64,000 nucleotides of DNA, taken from positions 16,057,387 to 16,121,386 of the forward strand of contig JAGTTD010000014.1 of NCBI GenBank assembly GCA_018398585.1. Direction: 5' to 3'. A model generated the notes under the pieces. The model had not been told where the DNA came from, searched no databases, and saw nothing but the letters and a program-made list of their open reading frames with translations. Positions within the stretch are counted from its first letter, which is position 1; each line of letters starts with the position of its first letter. This DNA is from Simmondsia chinensis. Taxonomy: Eukaryota > Streptophyta > Magnoliopsida > Caryophyllales > Simmondsiaceae. Position numbers and translations under genes: made by a program. Positions 42,910-53,485 of the stretch are shown here, piece after piece.

Positions 42910-43506
42910 AACCGAGAATCCCAGGCATGGGTTTAAATTGGCTAAATGGTGGAAAAATCTGTTGGTGGTTAAATTCTGTTTTTTTTAAACTGTTTTGCTA
43001 CTACTGCTGCGTGATTTGCTGCGTTGCTGCTGATATGAGCTATTTGTTAGCTAATAAATTGGTAATAGCATTAGTTAGTAAGGTTTTGTGTGTGTGGTTA
43101 GTTAGTTACATTGTAATAAGCTGTTAGTTAGTAGTCTGTCCTGCTGCTGCACGTTACTGCTACTACTGCTGTTATTTTTTGTTTTGGCGCCAATAATAAG
43201 TTCAAATGTTAGTTAGTCATTTTCTAGATACTTCTAGATTGTTCCTAAGTTGGTTACTTAGGTGTCTAGGTTCACTGTCTTGCATTGTGTATAAATAAGG
43301 GATCAAAGTGTAAATATGAATCAATGAATAGAAATTACAAACCTTAATCTCATTTTGAGATCAATTCTCTCTCTCATCTAACTCTCTCTATTTTCTCATC
43401 CCCAATTCTCTATTTCTCATCTAATTTCCCTTCTTTCTCATCTCATACTCTCAACCTATCCAAATTATACTTAGTTTACGCTTGTGCTTCAACCCCGAGC
43501 GTAACA
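42910..43506 (+). repeat. 3' LTR of element E, 5' edge lost
   Basis: 597 bp against 605 bp. It aligns with the 5' LTR from its ninth base on and ends GAGCGTAACA. Confidence 0.85.
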
Positions 43507-44426
43507 TGTTTCTACAGCGTCTTCCACCACTTCTTCAACGTAGGGTGAATTAACGTCATTTGGATCAACTCTTCTTCTTTCTATATGTATATGATCAAGT
43601 ATTGATTGTTTTTCATGGGGTTGGAGAATTCTTGACCACCATGATTGAAGTTGTCCTAAGAATCCAGAAACAAGCAACCTGGCAGATATATGATTTGTAC
43701 GTGCAGGATTAGCGGCCTCGTACGCTATTGATGCCATTGCCATTTGTTGTAGAGTATTTTTGATCTCATATTCAGATTTTCCATCTATATTCCATTCATG
43801 GATATCATTTCCATTGAATGATACAAAGGGAAATTGATTTCTTTCTTCGAATTGCATATCCGGGGGGGTTGGTCTTGGATAATAATTCTTTGTGGGTTTG
43901 TTTCTCCAATTATTTCTTATTCTGTTTATTGAAAATTCAGGGTTTTCAATTGTATTGGTGTTGAATTGTTCTTCGGTCTTTTGAATTTCTATTTCACTTA
44001 ACGATATTGATGAAGTTTCTTCACTTGAGACTTCATTTTCTCCTTTTGAAATAGTTTGAATTGTAGGGCTACTAGTTGTTGGATTATCTGATAATTTGAG
44101 CTTTTGAGTGATTCTTTCAGTAATATCATCGTTAGAATTTTGTGGTTTTCTGAGTTTTATTTGTTCTTTATCTTTTTGAGTTAAATTGAAAGGTTGGAAA
44201 GAAGGTTGTTGAATTCCTTGAAAGAATGGGTTTGTCTGTGATTGTGGAGTTGGAAAGCTTTGTTAAATAGGGTAACTTTGAGGTATTGGTTGTGGAATTA
44301 TGTAATTTGTATATGTAGGTTGAGGTAATGATTGGACTATTGGAGATTGTTCCAATTTTTGCTTATCTTTGTTACTCACTATGTTATTATGAATTGAATT
44401 CAATTATTCCGAAATTGTTTTGAGAT
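43507..44426 (-). pseudogene. Viral capsid core, N-terminal half, type A
   Basis: The 43857-43489 frame starts MQFEERNQFPFVSFNGNDIHEWNIDG in the part before the insertion and includes NHISARLLVSGFLGQLQSWW, a capsid-core pattern of caulimovirids. The region 44426-43860 continues from the shared polyprotein segment through a Ser/Glu-rich link with stops. The core has no counterpart in B1 or B2. Confidence 0.72.
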
Positions 44427-45356
44427 TTAAGGCTTGAAAATTGTTTTGGTCATAAATTTGTTTATGTCTTTGATTGTAGGTGGAGAATCGTCTTTTTCCT
44501 CTCTTCCCCCACGGAAAGGAGTAGCGACCACTTCCTGATTTTGAACATTATTGATTAGATTTTTTGTAGGTGGATGAATAGTTTGAATTACTTGTCCATT
44601 TGTTGTTAACCATTTGGTAGTAGGGTTTGTGTTGACATTTATGAAATTTTTTATAAAAAGATTTGGTATTTGATTTCTTGATGTGTATGATTCTAACCAT
44701 TTGAAGAAGGGAATATTACATTTTAATTGATTTAATTCTTTGTAATAAGTTTCTCTAATTTTGATTGTCGACTCCTTTGTACAAGTTTGAAAGTGCCAAT
44801 GTCTTTTAACCTTATTTTGATCAGATTCAAAGTCATTGCTTAAAATTTCTTTATTTATTGTAAAATCTTTTGTTAAAACGTTTATTGAAGGAGGTCTCAT
44901 TTGAGAAGCAGTTGGAGAACTTGGATTTGAAAATGATTCATTTTGAAATACTGGTTCGGCTAGAGGGGAGTTAAATCGTATTCCTCTAAACCTTGCAGTA
45001 GAAGTCTTTTGAAAATCTTCTTCCTTATTGTATGGAAAGGATGAAGTTGATTGTCTTGAAGATTCCATTTGAGAAGAGTATGAAATAATTGTTGTTTTCC
45101 TAATTCGAACTTAATGGTAATTTTACCATCAGGTTCTTCAGTAATTTGTTGAACTTGTCTTCTTGCAATATTTCTTGGAGGTTGAGGGTTGTCAATCCTC
45201 CAAATTTCTGGAATGGTTATCTCATTCCATTTGAGACATTTTGGAGTAAAGGTTGAAGCTTGTTCAGCTTGAACCTCAAGAACTAAAGTTTCTACAGGAG
45301 GAGATTGTTTGAGACATTTTGGGTTAAGATGGCTTCCTAAAAGCCTGAAATAAATT
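44427..45356 (-). pseudogene. Viral polyprotein segment after the movement protein, type A
   Basis: A 213-codon frame (45068-44427) is nearly the same as B1 28750-29433 and B2 47880-48620. It includes ETYYKELNQLKCNIPFFKWL. It connects the movement protein with the capsid in this copy. A stop separates it from the movement protein region and a frameshift lies near 44440. Confidence 0.72.
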
Positions 45357-45941
45357 CTATAAATAAGAACAAAGTTTTTTATTTTCTAGAATATCAACAT
45401 TTGGTAAATTAATATCTAAAACTAAAGTGTTTAAAAGTGTTGGGTCTCGAAGAGAGACTAAAAAGTTTGGATAACAATTGAAATAAATTGGTTCATTGTG
45501 TAAATTGGTTTGACCAATAGCCAATAAAGATTCTTCATATTTTAAATATGTTGAATCTCTATGACTTAACATAACCGGTTGGTTATATCCTGATCTTGCT
45601 AATGGAACAACAGCAACTTGAACTAATCCATGGTGGATATAATGAAAATCTTTTTCAATATACTTTTGAACAGATAAATTTGAAAGTAGTGGAAATGTTT
45701 GAGCTTCTTGATCAATATTCATTGCTTATTCATTTGTTTTATAAGAAAAAGCCATTTTGAAATCAAAAGTACCAATTTGATAAATTGATTCTAAATCCTT
45801 ATTTGGAATGCTCCAGTTAACAAAATCTTTTGGGTGTGTAATTTCTTTTGAAACATCTTTTGAATTAACAACATGTAAACTTGTACTGGGTTGTTTTGTA
45901 AATATTTTCCTAAAGGGTCCAGCGATTCTGAAACCTGACAT
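45357..45941 (-). pseudogene. Viral movement protein, type A
   Basis: ATG 45941 opens the frame (MSGFRIAGPFRKIFTK...). One stop at about 45726 separates a second part (45722-45357) in the same phase, which has HHGLVQVAVVPLARSG and LKYEESLLAIGQTNL. The type is a caulimovirid movement protein of the 30K superfamily. It is nearly identical to the copies at 27.7 and 46.8 kb. Confidence 0.8.
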
Positions 45942-46204
45942 GGTTACAGCCTTAGTTATTTGGGTTCAACAGTCACCTAATAGTCTTACTATTTAACACT
46001 GTTGAGAACAATTTTACTATTTGGCACTGTTGAGAATGGGAAAACCAGCGACACAGTAACGGGAATGCCCAACGAGAATAGCTCACACACGGGCCTACCA
46101 ACGCTACACTACCAGCTTACCAATGCTCTTAATAAGTGCTTTAACAGCAAATTTGTTCCTAATAGTGCTTAACAGTATTTTCGTGAAATTACTGTTGAAA
46201 ACAC

Positions 46205-46680
46205 CTTAAACTTGGCTCTGATACCACAAAGGGCAATGGGATCGACGGTGGACAACACAATAGAAAAATATGAACAAGGACAGAAGAAGACGAGAAAGAG
46301 GGAATTTATTGATTGCAAGATTTGAACATAGTTTTAGTACAAACTATACGTATGAAACTTACAGAGATAGTAGCGGAAGTACAACACTGGAAAATAAATT
46401 TACAAGGAAAATTTTTTCAGTGTTTTCCTATTTTTTGAATTCTTGGAATTCGCTCTGCCTTGAACGAAGCTGGGAAGTCTCCATTTATGGGTGAAGCAGC
46501 AACCGCATTTGAATTGAGATCCGCGATCGTGGACTTGAAATGAAAATTTTAATTCCGAACAGCGGCCGGATAAAAGAACCTTGAATTCTGCACGTCTTCA
46601 CTGTGCAACTTTTGAAATAATTGAGCAGTATTGTGCAACTATTTGAATTATTTGCCATTCGTCCTTTTTTGATATAATTG
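46205..46680 (-). promoter_or_regulatory. Viral promoter, poly(A) signal and primer site, type A
   Basis: On the minus strand: TATA-like CATAAAT at about 46482-46488, AATAAA at 46305-46310 and primer site TGGTATCAGAGCC at 46214-46226 (perfect). Transcription would run left into the type A movement protein. The order matches the other promoters in the locus. Confidence 0.75.
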
Positions 46681-46837
46681 AGCTTACTATGTGTGAGGTG
46701 TTCCCGTTGGGTGTTCCCGTTACTGTGTCACTGGTGTTTCCGTTCTCAATAGTGTCAAATAGTAAAACTGTTCTCAACAGTGTTAAATAGTAAGACTGTT
46801 AGGTGACTGTTGAACCCAAATAACTAAGGCTGTAACC

Positions 46838-47710
46838 GTGTCAGGTTTCAGAATTGCTGGACCCTTTAGGAAAATATTTACAAAACAACCAAGTACAAGT
46901 TTACGTGTTGTTAATTCAAAAGAAGTTTCAAAAAAAATTACAAACCCAAAAGATTTTGTTAACTGGAGCATTCTAAATGAGGATTTAGAATCAATTTATC
47001 AAATTGGTACTTTTGATTTCAAAATAGCTTTTTCATGTAAAACACATGACCAAGCAATGAATATTGATCAAGAAGCTCAAACAGTTCAACTACTTTCAAA
47101 TTTATTCATTCAAAAATATATTGCAAAAGGTTTTCATTATATCCACTATGGATTAGTTCAAGTTGCTGTTGTTCCATTAGCACGGTCAGGACATAACAAA
47201 CCAGTTATGTTAAGTCTTAGAGATTCAACATATTTAAAATATGAAGAATCTTTATTGGCTATTGTTCAAACCAATTTACACAACGGACTAATTTATTTCA
47301 ATTGTTATCCAAACTTTTCAGTCTCTCTTCGAGACCCAACAATTTTAAAGACTTTAGTTTTAGATATTAATTTACCAAATGTTGATATTCAAGAAAATAG
47401 AAAAAACTTTGTTCTTATTTATAGAATTTATTTCAGGCTTTTAGGAAGCCATCTTAACCCAAACTGTCTCAAACAATCTCCTCGTGGAGAAACTTTAGTC
47501 CTTGAGGTTCAAGCTGAACAAGCTTCAACCTTTACTCCAAAATGTCTCAAATGGAATGAGATAACCATTCCAGAAATTTGGAGGATTGACAACCCTCAAC
47601 CTCCAAGAAATATTGCAAGAAGACAGTTCAACAAATTACTGAAGAACTTGATGGTAAAATTACCATTAAGTTCGAATCAGGAAAACAAACAATTATTCAA
47701 ACTCTTCTAA
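46838..47710 (+). pseudogene. Viral movement protein, copy B2
   Basis: This is the longest surviving movement protein frame (291 codons). Its start codon has changed from ATG to GTG at 46838, compared with ATG at 27710 and 45941. It then matches the other two closely to about 47620, where a one-base loss changes the phase. It has no promoter of its own: the sequence 5' of it begins in the leader after the primer site and is joined head to head to the type A promoter. Confidence 0.8.
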
Positions 47711-47879
47711 AATGGAATCTTCAAGATAATCAACTTCATCCTTTCCATACAATAAGGAAGAAGATTTTCGAAACACTTCTACTGCAAGGTTTAGAGGAAT
47801 ACGGTTTAACTCCCCTCTAGCGGAACCAATATTTCAAAATGAATCATTTTCAAATCCAAGTTCTCCAACTGCTTCTCAA

Positions 47880-48765
47880 ATGAGACCTCCTTTAAGAAAT
47901 GTTTTAACAAAAGATTTTACAATAAACAAAGAATTTTTAAGCAATGACTTTGAATCTGATCAAAATAAGGTTAAAAGACATTGGTACGTTCAAACTTTTA
48001 CAAAGGAGTCAACAATCAAAATTAGAAAAACTTATTACAAAGAATTAAATCAATTAAAATGTAATATTTCTTTCTTCAAATGGTTAGAATCATACACATC
48101 AAGAAATCAAATACCAAATCCTTTTATAAAAAATTTCATAAATGTCAACACAAATCCTACAACCAAATGGTTAACAACAGATGGACAAGTAATTCAAACT
48201 ATTCATCCTCCTATAAAAAATCTAATAATTAATGTTCAAAATCAGGAAGTGGTCGCTACTCCTTTCAGTGGGGGAGGAGAGGAAAAAGACGATTCACCAC
48301 CTACAATCAAAGACATAAACAAAATTTATGAACAAAATAATTTTCAAGCCTTAAATCTCAAAACAATTTCGGAACGATTAAATTCAATTCATAACAACAT
48401 AGTCAGTAACAAAGATAAGCAAAAATTGGAAAAATCTCCAATAGTCCAATCATTATCTCAACCTACATATACAAATTACACAATTCCACAACCAATACCT
48501 CAAAGCTACCCTATTCAACAAAGCTTTCCAACTCCACAGTCACAGACAAACCCATTCTTTCAAGGAATTCAACAACCTTCTTTCCAACCTTTCAATTTAA
48601 CTCAAAAAGATAAAGAATAAATAAAACTAAGAAAACCACAAAATTCTGACGATGATATCATTGAAAGAATCACTCAAAAGCTCAAATTATCGGATAATCC
48701 AACAACGAGTAGCCCTATAATTCAAACTATTTCAAAAGGAGAAAATGAAGTCTCAAGTGAAGAAG
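47880..48765 (+). pseudogene. Viral polyprotein segment after the movement protein, copy B2
   Basis: A 246-codon frame matching B1 and type A, ending in the Gln/Pro-rich tail (YPIQQSFPTPQSQ) and QPFNLTQKDKE. A stop at 48618-48620 separates it from the knuckle segment. As in B1, the capsid core is absent after it. Confidence 0.72.
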
Positions 48766-48770
48766 CTTCA

Positions 48771-49106
48771 TTGATATGTCAACCAAAAGAAAAATTAAAA
48801 ACACTATGTGTTCAAAATAATGATTATAATTTCAAAATACCTATGGGAAAAAACAAAAAGAGAAAGCATTCAAAACAAAAGGCAAATAGAATCCCAATTT
48901 GCCACAGGTGCAGGAAACCTGGTCATTTCATGAGAAATTGCAAAAGAAATCAACCATTGAATCAAGATGAAAACCGACCGTTTCTAGATAAATTAATAAA
49001 TTTGTCTAACTCAACCTCAGAAACTATAAAAAATAGTTCAAAAAATTCTGAAATTCAAAAGGATATAGAAACTCAAAACTTATCTCACACTTTAACTCAA
49101 ATATAA
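48771..49106 (+). pseudogene. Zinc-knuckle segment specific to type B, copy B2
   Basis: A 111-codon frame with a Lys-rich stretch, the CHRCRKPGHFMRNC knuckle (about 48902-48943) and a Ser/Asn-rich tail, ending 49104-49106. It is homologous to B1 29700-29990 and has the same joint with the preceding segment, so the two B copies share one architecture. Confidence 0.72.
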
Positions 49107-49220
49107 AATAACACCTTAATCCTTGATTCAACTACAAAAATAAATCACCATAAAATAATACAACTCAATAATAAAAAATTCAAAGAATTTAAATCTAGTT
49201 TAACCTTACCAAATTCAGAA

Positions 49221-51968
49221 ATGACTCTCAAAACCTCTGGTACATACCCAGAAGTAATTCTCAATACATTTGATATTAATTATGACAAATTGCAAAATCT
49301 TGGTTTTTTTCCCAAACAAATCATTATGTCTTGGTTTAAAGCAAATTTTCCAAAACTTCAAGGAATTTTATATTACAAAATTCTCTTTTCAAAACTCTAT
49401 TACAAATTTACAAAGCCAAATGCAATCTCAAAACTAAAAACAGCTTTATCATCCTTTCAAAATTATTTCATGCAAAATCTTTCTTTCAGGGACCATTTTC
49501 GTACAAGTATTCTGATCTTTTATTTGCAGAAAATGAAGAAGGCAGACAAAGGTAAAAGGAAGATTCAATCCGTTGAAAACTATGCAATGACCTTCAAACC
49601 CTATCCTCAATCCTCTTCAATTAATATTCCTGCTCAAAACCTTCTTGAAATTCAAAATACAAATATTCCCTCAAATCCCTGCTCTGCAGCCGCAACAGGA
49701 TTTTCAAATCTTCTCCCATTCAAACCTCTTGACCCTTCTCAATCCTTCAATCAAAAAGTCCAAAGCACATTATTAAAACAAGCAAGCCAATACATCTCAA
49801 AACCGCAGAAAGAGCACCTGCCGGTAACGAGAAAGAAAAACCCCCTATCTAATGATGATATCAAAAATTTTGCCAAATCTATTTTCCCAAAAGATTTTCA
49901 TTGGTTTCTTGATGATATTCATAAAACTCGTGAATTTTATGAACTCATTCTGATTGATACTAGATCTGTTCAGATTAAGCATCACAAGGGTGATAACGAA
50001 CAAATCCAATCCTCAAATTGCAAAATTAAAAAAATTTTACGTTTGAAAGATTTCGGTCAAAATCATTACAGGCCAAAAAGATTTTCAAAACCTTACTCTC
50101 AAAATAGTTTTACCTATCTTGATTACAAAACAGCTTGGTTCAAAACTTTTCTTTATTAACCTCTTGATCATACTTGGGTTTTCCAAATTACAAAAAAATT
50201 TCAAACATTTCCAATATGGTTTTATGAATGGTGGCATTTCTTTGGAAGCACCATTGATATCTACCCTGCTATGATAAAAATTTTTTTTTGATATTTACTC
50301 AAATTGCTCTCAAAATGAACCACTGGACTCTATTTTACACTTCATTCAATTTTTCAAGTTCCATGGACCTTATGCTGGTCCTATGCACATAGTCAATTTT
50401 TAAGTCAACCCTATCCTCTTTCATTGGTTAGGGAATTCAAAATCAAATGGTGGGATAATTTTGTTTTTAGAGAAAATTATACCCCCAAAACCTTTTTAAA
50501 TTACCTAGAACAACATTTCCAAATGCCTGATTTAGAATCTCAAAATATTTCAAATATTTCAACATTATTTTCTAATCTAGCAACATCAGGTTCAAATGAA
50601 GCCTCTGTGATCTCAAGTCATTATTCTTCTACTACCAAGGACATACCCCTTCTACACAACCAAACCCCTGATATCATTTCCCTTCAAACTGAATTGCAAA
50701 ACCAAATTACGGAATGTGTCAACCTTAGACAACAAATACTTGTTCTACAAAAACAAATTGATTACCAAACAAAACCTCCAAATTGGGCCAAGTTTGCATC
50801 AACCAATGAATTCACAAAACTAAGGATCTTTTTCTTCCCTCAAAAATTCCTCAATAATTGACCACATGATGTTGCTACTCATATTGCTTTTATTACCCAA
50901 TATAATAATAATAGACTCCTAATTAAAATACAACAACTTCTCCAAGATTTATCCAACAATGAAATTGATATTCCTGGCCTAACTTACCAATGGTATACCT
51001 TTTACCATTTCCAAACAGAATGTAGACAAACTCAAAATTGCCTCAATCCTCCTGACTTTAGGGGAGATTGCCCTTGTCATCTCATTTATTCAATTGTACG
51101 TGTTTGCATTAACTATGAAATTTATCATCCAATGACCCTTATCCATAAAGGCTAAGAAATTGCTCTAACCGCCCAAAACTTTTTAGATTATGGATTCCTA
51201 TGCCAATTGAATTTTACAAAACCTGATCAAGTCGATCAGTTTGGCAGAAAACTCAAATACATAGTTCACAAAAATTTTCAAGAAGGAGCCATCTCTGTTG
51301 ATGTTACAATTCAATCAAAAGCTGTAGAATTCTACGATATCTTGACAATCCCTTCTCAACATAGAATGCTTGTTTACGGGTCACCTATTAGGCATTCTCT
51401 TCTCCCTTCTGATATCCCATAGCCATGCCCAAATAATTCCATAGCTGTACAAATTCAACATTGGAGAGCAAGGGAAGCTGCAGATAGTACCATTAGTCCT
51501 GATATTGCAATAGGAAAAAATCACAATGATTTTGGTAATTTCCTTGTCTCTGAAGATTTTACTTAAAAAATCATTTCTTACAACAAAAATTCTGATGTTC
51601 CCTTTCTTGTTGAAACTAAGCAAAACTTTTTATTTAAGAAGTATGAAAAACTCAAAGAATAGGATCCCATAAATTGGTATATTAATCCCTTCTAATCCCT
51701 TTTGACTACAGTTTCTTTGTCAAAATTTTTCAAAAACAAAAATAAACCCATTCAAATTTTCAGTCATGATCCTCAAGGCATCTTTAAAACCCCTTCAAAA
51801 TCTCATTCTAAAAATGTCTCACCCTCAAATTCTTCAAATTCCAAATCCACAACAAAAATCTCAAAAGAAGTTCTAGCTCAACTCCTTCAGCAAGTTCAGA
51901 ATTCCTCCTCTGATGACAATGATGATGATATCAGTTCAAGTGAGAGTGATCCATTCAATTTATTTTGA
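49221..51968 (+). pseudogene. Viral ORF2 with upstream linker, copy B2
   Basis: The 49221-50159 frame runs through a linker (FDINYDKLQNLGFFPK) into ORF2 (ATG 49533, MKKADKGKRKIQS). The conserved block FPKDFHWFLDDIHKTREFYE and YLDYKTAWFKTFL follow. After a stop at about 50157 the chain continues at 50424-50861 (VREFKIKWWDNF, coiled segment SLQTELQNQITECVNLRQQ), 51207-51422 and 51702-51968 with the acidic SSSDDNDDDISSSESD tail. This gives the full layout of ORF2, which is broken by element F in B1 and deleted in type A. Unknown function; the central coiled coil and acidic tail suggest self-association and binding to a basic partner (inference). Confidence 0.7.
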
Positions 51969-52009
51969 TAATTCAAGACAGTTCTACCATTTCAATACAA
52001 GACAAGCAC

Positions 52010-52547
52010 TACAAGACAAAAGTTGCATAGTAAGCTCAATTATATCAAAAAAGGACGGATGGCAAATAATTCAAATAGTTGCACAGTACTGCTCAATTAT
52101 TTCAAAAGTTGCACAGTGAAGACATGTGCAGAATTCAAGGTTCTTTTATCCGGTCACTGTTTGGAATTCAAATTTTCATTTCAAGTCTGAGGTCGCGGAT
52201 CTCAATTCAAATTCGGTTGCTACTTCGCCTATAAATGGAGACTTCCCAGCTTCGTTTAAGGCAAAGCGAATTGGAGAGCGAATTCCAAGAATTCAAAAAA
52301 TAGGAAAACACTAGAAAAATTTTCCTTGTAAATTTATTTTCCAGTATTGTACTTCCGCTACTATCTCTGTAAGTTTCATATGTATTTCAATCTTATGACT
52401 GTATTTTCAATTTCTGTTTTGTATTAAAACTATGTTCAAATCTTGCAATCAATAAATTCCCTCTTTCTCGTGTTCTTCTGTCCTTGTTCATATTTTCCAA
52501 TTGTGTTGTCCACCATCGATCCTGCCCCCTTTGTGGTATCAGAGCCA
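52010..52547 (+). promoter_or_regulatory. Viral promoter, poly(A) signal and primer site at the 3' end of copy B2
   Basis: TATAAAT is at 52230-52236, AATAAA at 52451-52456 and the primer site TGGTATCAGAGCCA at 52534-52547 (perfect). In a circular genome this region lies between ORF2 and the movement protein. Here it follows ORF2, so the integrated copy is linearised just after the primer site. Confidence 0.78.
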
Positions 52548-52569
52548 AGTTTAAGATGTTTTTAACAAT

Positions 52570-52930
52570 ATTTTCGTGAAATTACAAGGAAAATTTTTCT
52601 AGTGTTTTCCTATTTTTTGAATTCTTGGAATTCACTCTCCAATTCGCTCTGCCTTGAATGAAGCTGAAAAGTCTCCATTTATAGGCGAAGCAGCAACCGA
52701 ATTTGAATTTAGATCCGCGACCGTGGACTTGAAACGAAAATTTGAATTTCGAACAGTGACCGGATAAAGAACCTTGAATTCTGCACATGTCTTCACTGTG
52801 CAACTTTTGAAATAATTGAGCAGTACTGTGCAACTATTTGAATTATTTGCCATCCGTCCTTTTTTAATATAATTGAGCTTGCTATGCAACTTTTGTCTTG
52901 TAGTGCTTGTCTTGTATTGAAATGGTAGAA
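52570..52930 (-). promoter_or_regulatory. Inverted viral promoter, convergent with that of B2
   Basis: TATAAAT on the minus strand at 52677-52683. The leader part (52585-52680) is the inverted copy of 52250-52330. The promoter drives leftward, toward the B2 promoter 450 bases away. Confidence 0.72.
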
Positions 52931-52943
52931 CTGTCTTGAATTA

Positions 52944-53455
52944 TCAAAATAAATTGAATGGATCACTCTGACTGGAACTGATATCATCATCATTGTCATC
53001 AGAGGAGGAATTTTGAACTTGTTGAAGGAGTTGAGCCAGAACTTCTTTTGAGATTTTTGTTGTGGATTTGGAATTTGAAGAATTTGAAGGTGAGGCCTTT
53101 TTAGGATGAGATTTTGAAGGAGTTTTAAGGATGCCTTGAGAATCATGACTGAAAATTTGAATGGGTTTACTTTTGAACAAATATCAATCAGGATAAAGCA
53201 AAGTGTTGAGATTGAGCCTTTCTTCATCCTGAATTCTTTCATCTTCTTGATTTTTGAGTTTCTCATAATCATGGAGTAGGGATTTATAAATTGTAAATTT
53301 GAGGAAAGGGACATCAAAATTTCTAGTGAATGAGTATATTTTTTGAATAAAATCGTCCGTGACCAGGAAAGCATTTATAATCCCACTATTACTATTTGTT
53401 GAAAATGCTTCAGGATGGAGATCAAAACTATGGTTTTAGAACTTTTCCATTCCGA
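52944..53455 (-). pseudogene. Viral ORF2, C-terminal fragment
   Basis: The minus frame 53180-52944 encodes the Ser/Lys linker and the acidic SSSDDNDDDISSSQSD tail of ORF2. Upstream to about 53440 is the preceding segment, in shifted phases. It is close to B1 35750-36221 and ends at the 30-bp flanking repeat. Confidence 0.68.
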
Positions 53456-53485
53456 CCTTTAAGGCTAATGGGATAGTTACCTGGC
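53456..53485. repeat. Right copy of 30-bp direct repeat flanking the viral locus
   Basis: Identical over 30 bases to 26804-26833. Sequence to the right is unrelated to the virus. Confidence 0.85.

Larger units (their letters stand above)
40334..43506 (+). mobile_element. Element E: non-autonomous LTR retrotransposon with partial gag and an unknown frame
   Basis: LTRs 40334-40938 and 42910-43506. The primer site TGGTATCAGAGCC is at 40941-40953. The hairpin and polypurine tract precede the 3' LTR. The 3' LTR lacks its first bases (TGTTATA-), so it starts directly AACCGAGAATC. No pol motif is present. It interrupts the viral capsid of type A. A matching 5-bp target duplication is not visible. 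LTR ends resemble those of element F, so the two families are related. Confidence 0.87.
26834..53455. mobile_element. Composite endogenous pararetrovirus locus (Caulimoviridae, florendovirus-like)
   Basis: This block holds rearranged, inactive viral segments in both orientations. They are recognised by a promoter/leader followed by a tRNA-Met primer site, a movement protein frame, a CCHC knuckle and, in one copy only, protease, RT and RNase H with no integrase. There are no viral LTRs. A polyadenylation signal lies between TATA box and primer site, as needed for a terminally redundant RNA made from circular DNA. A separate frame (ORF2) follows RNase H, the arrangement known from florendoviruses. 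All frames carry stops, frameshifts or insertions. Genus is inference from gene order. Host-genome copies of this kind are widespread fossils. Confidence 0.85.
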
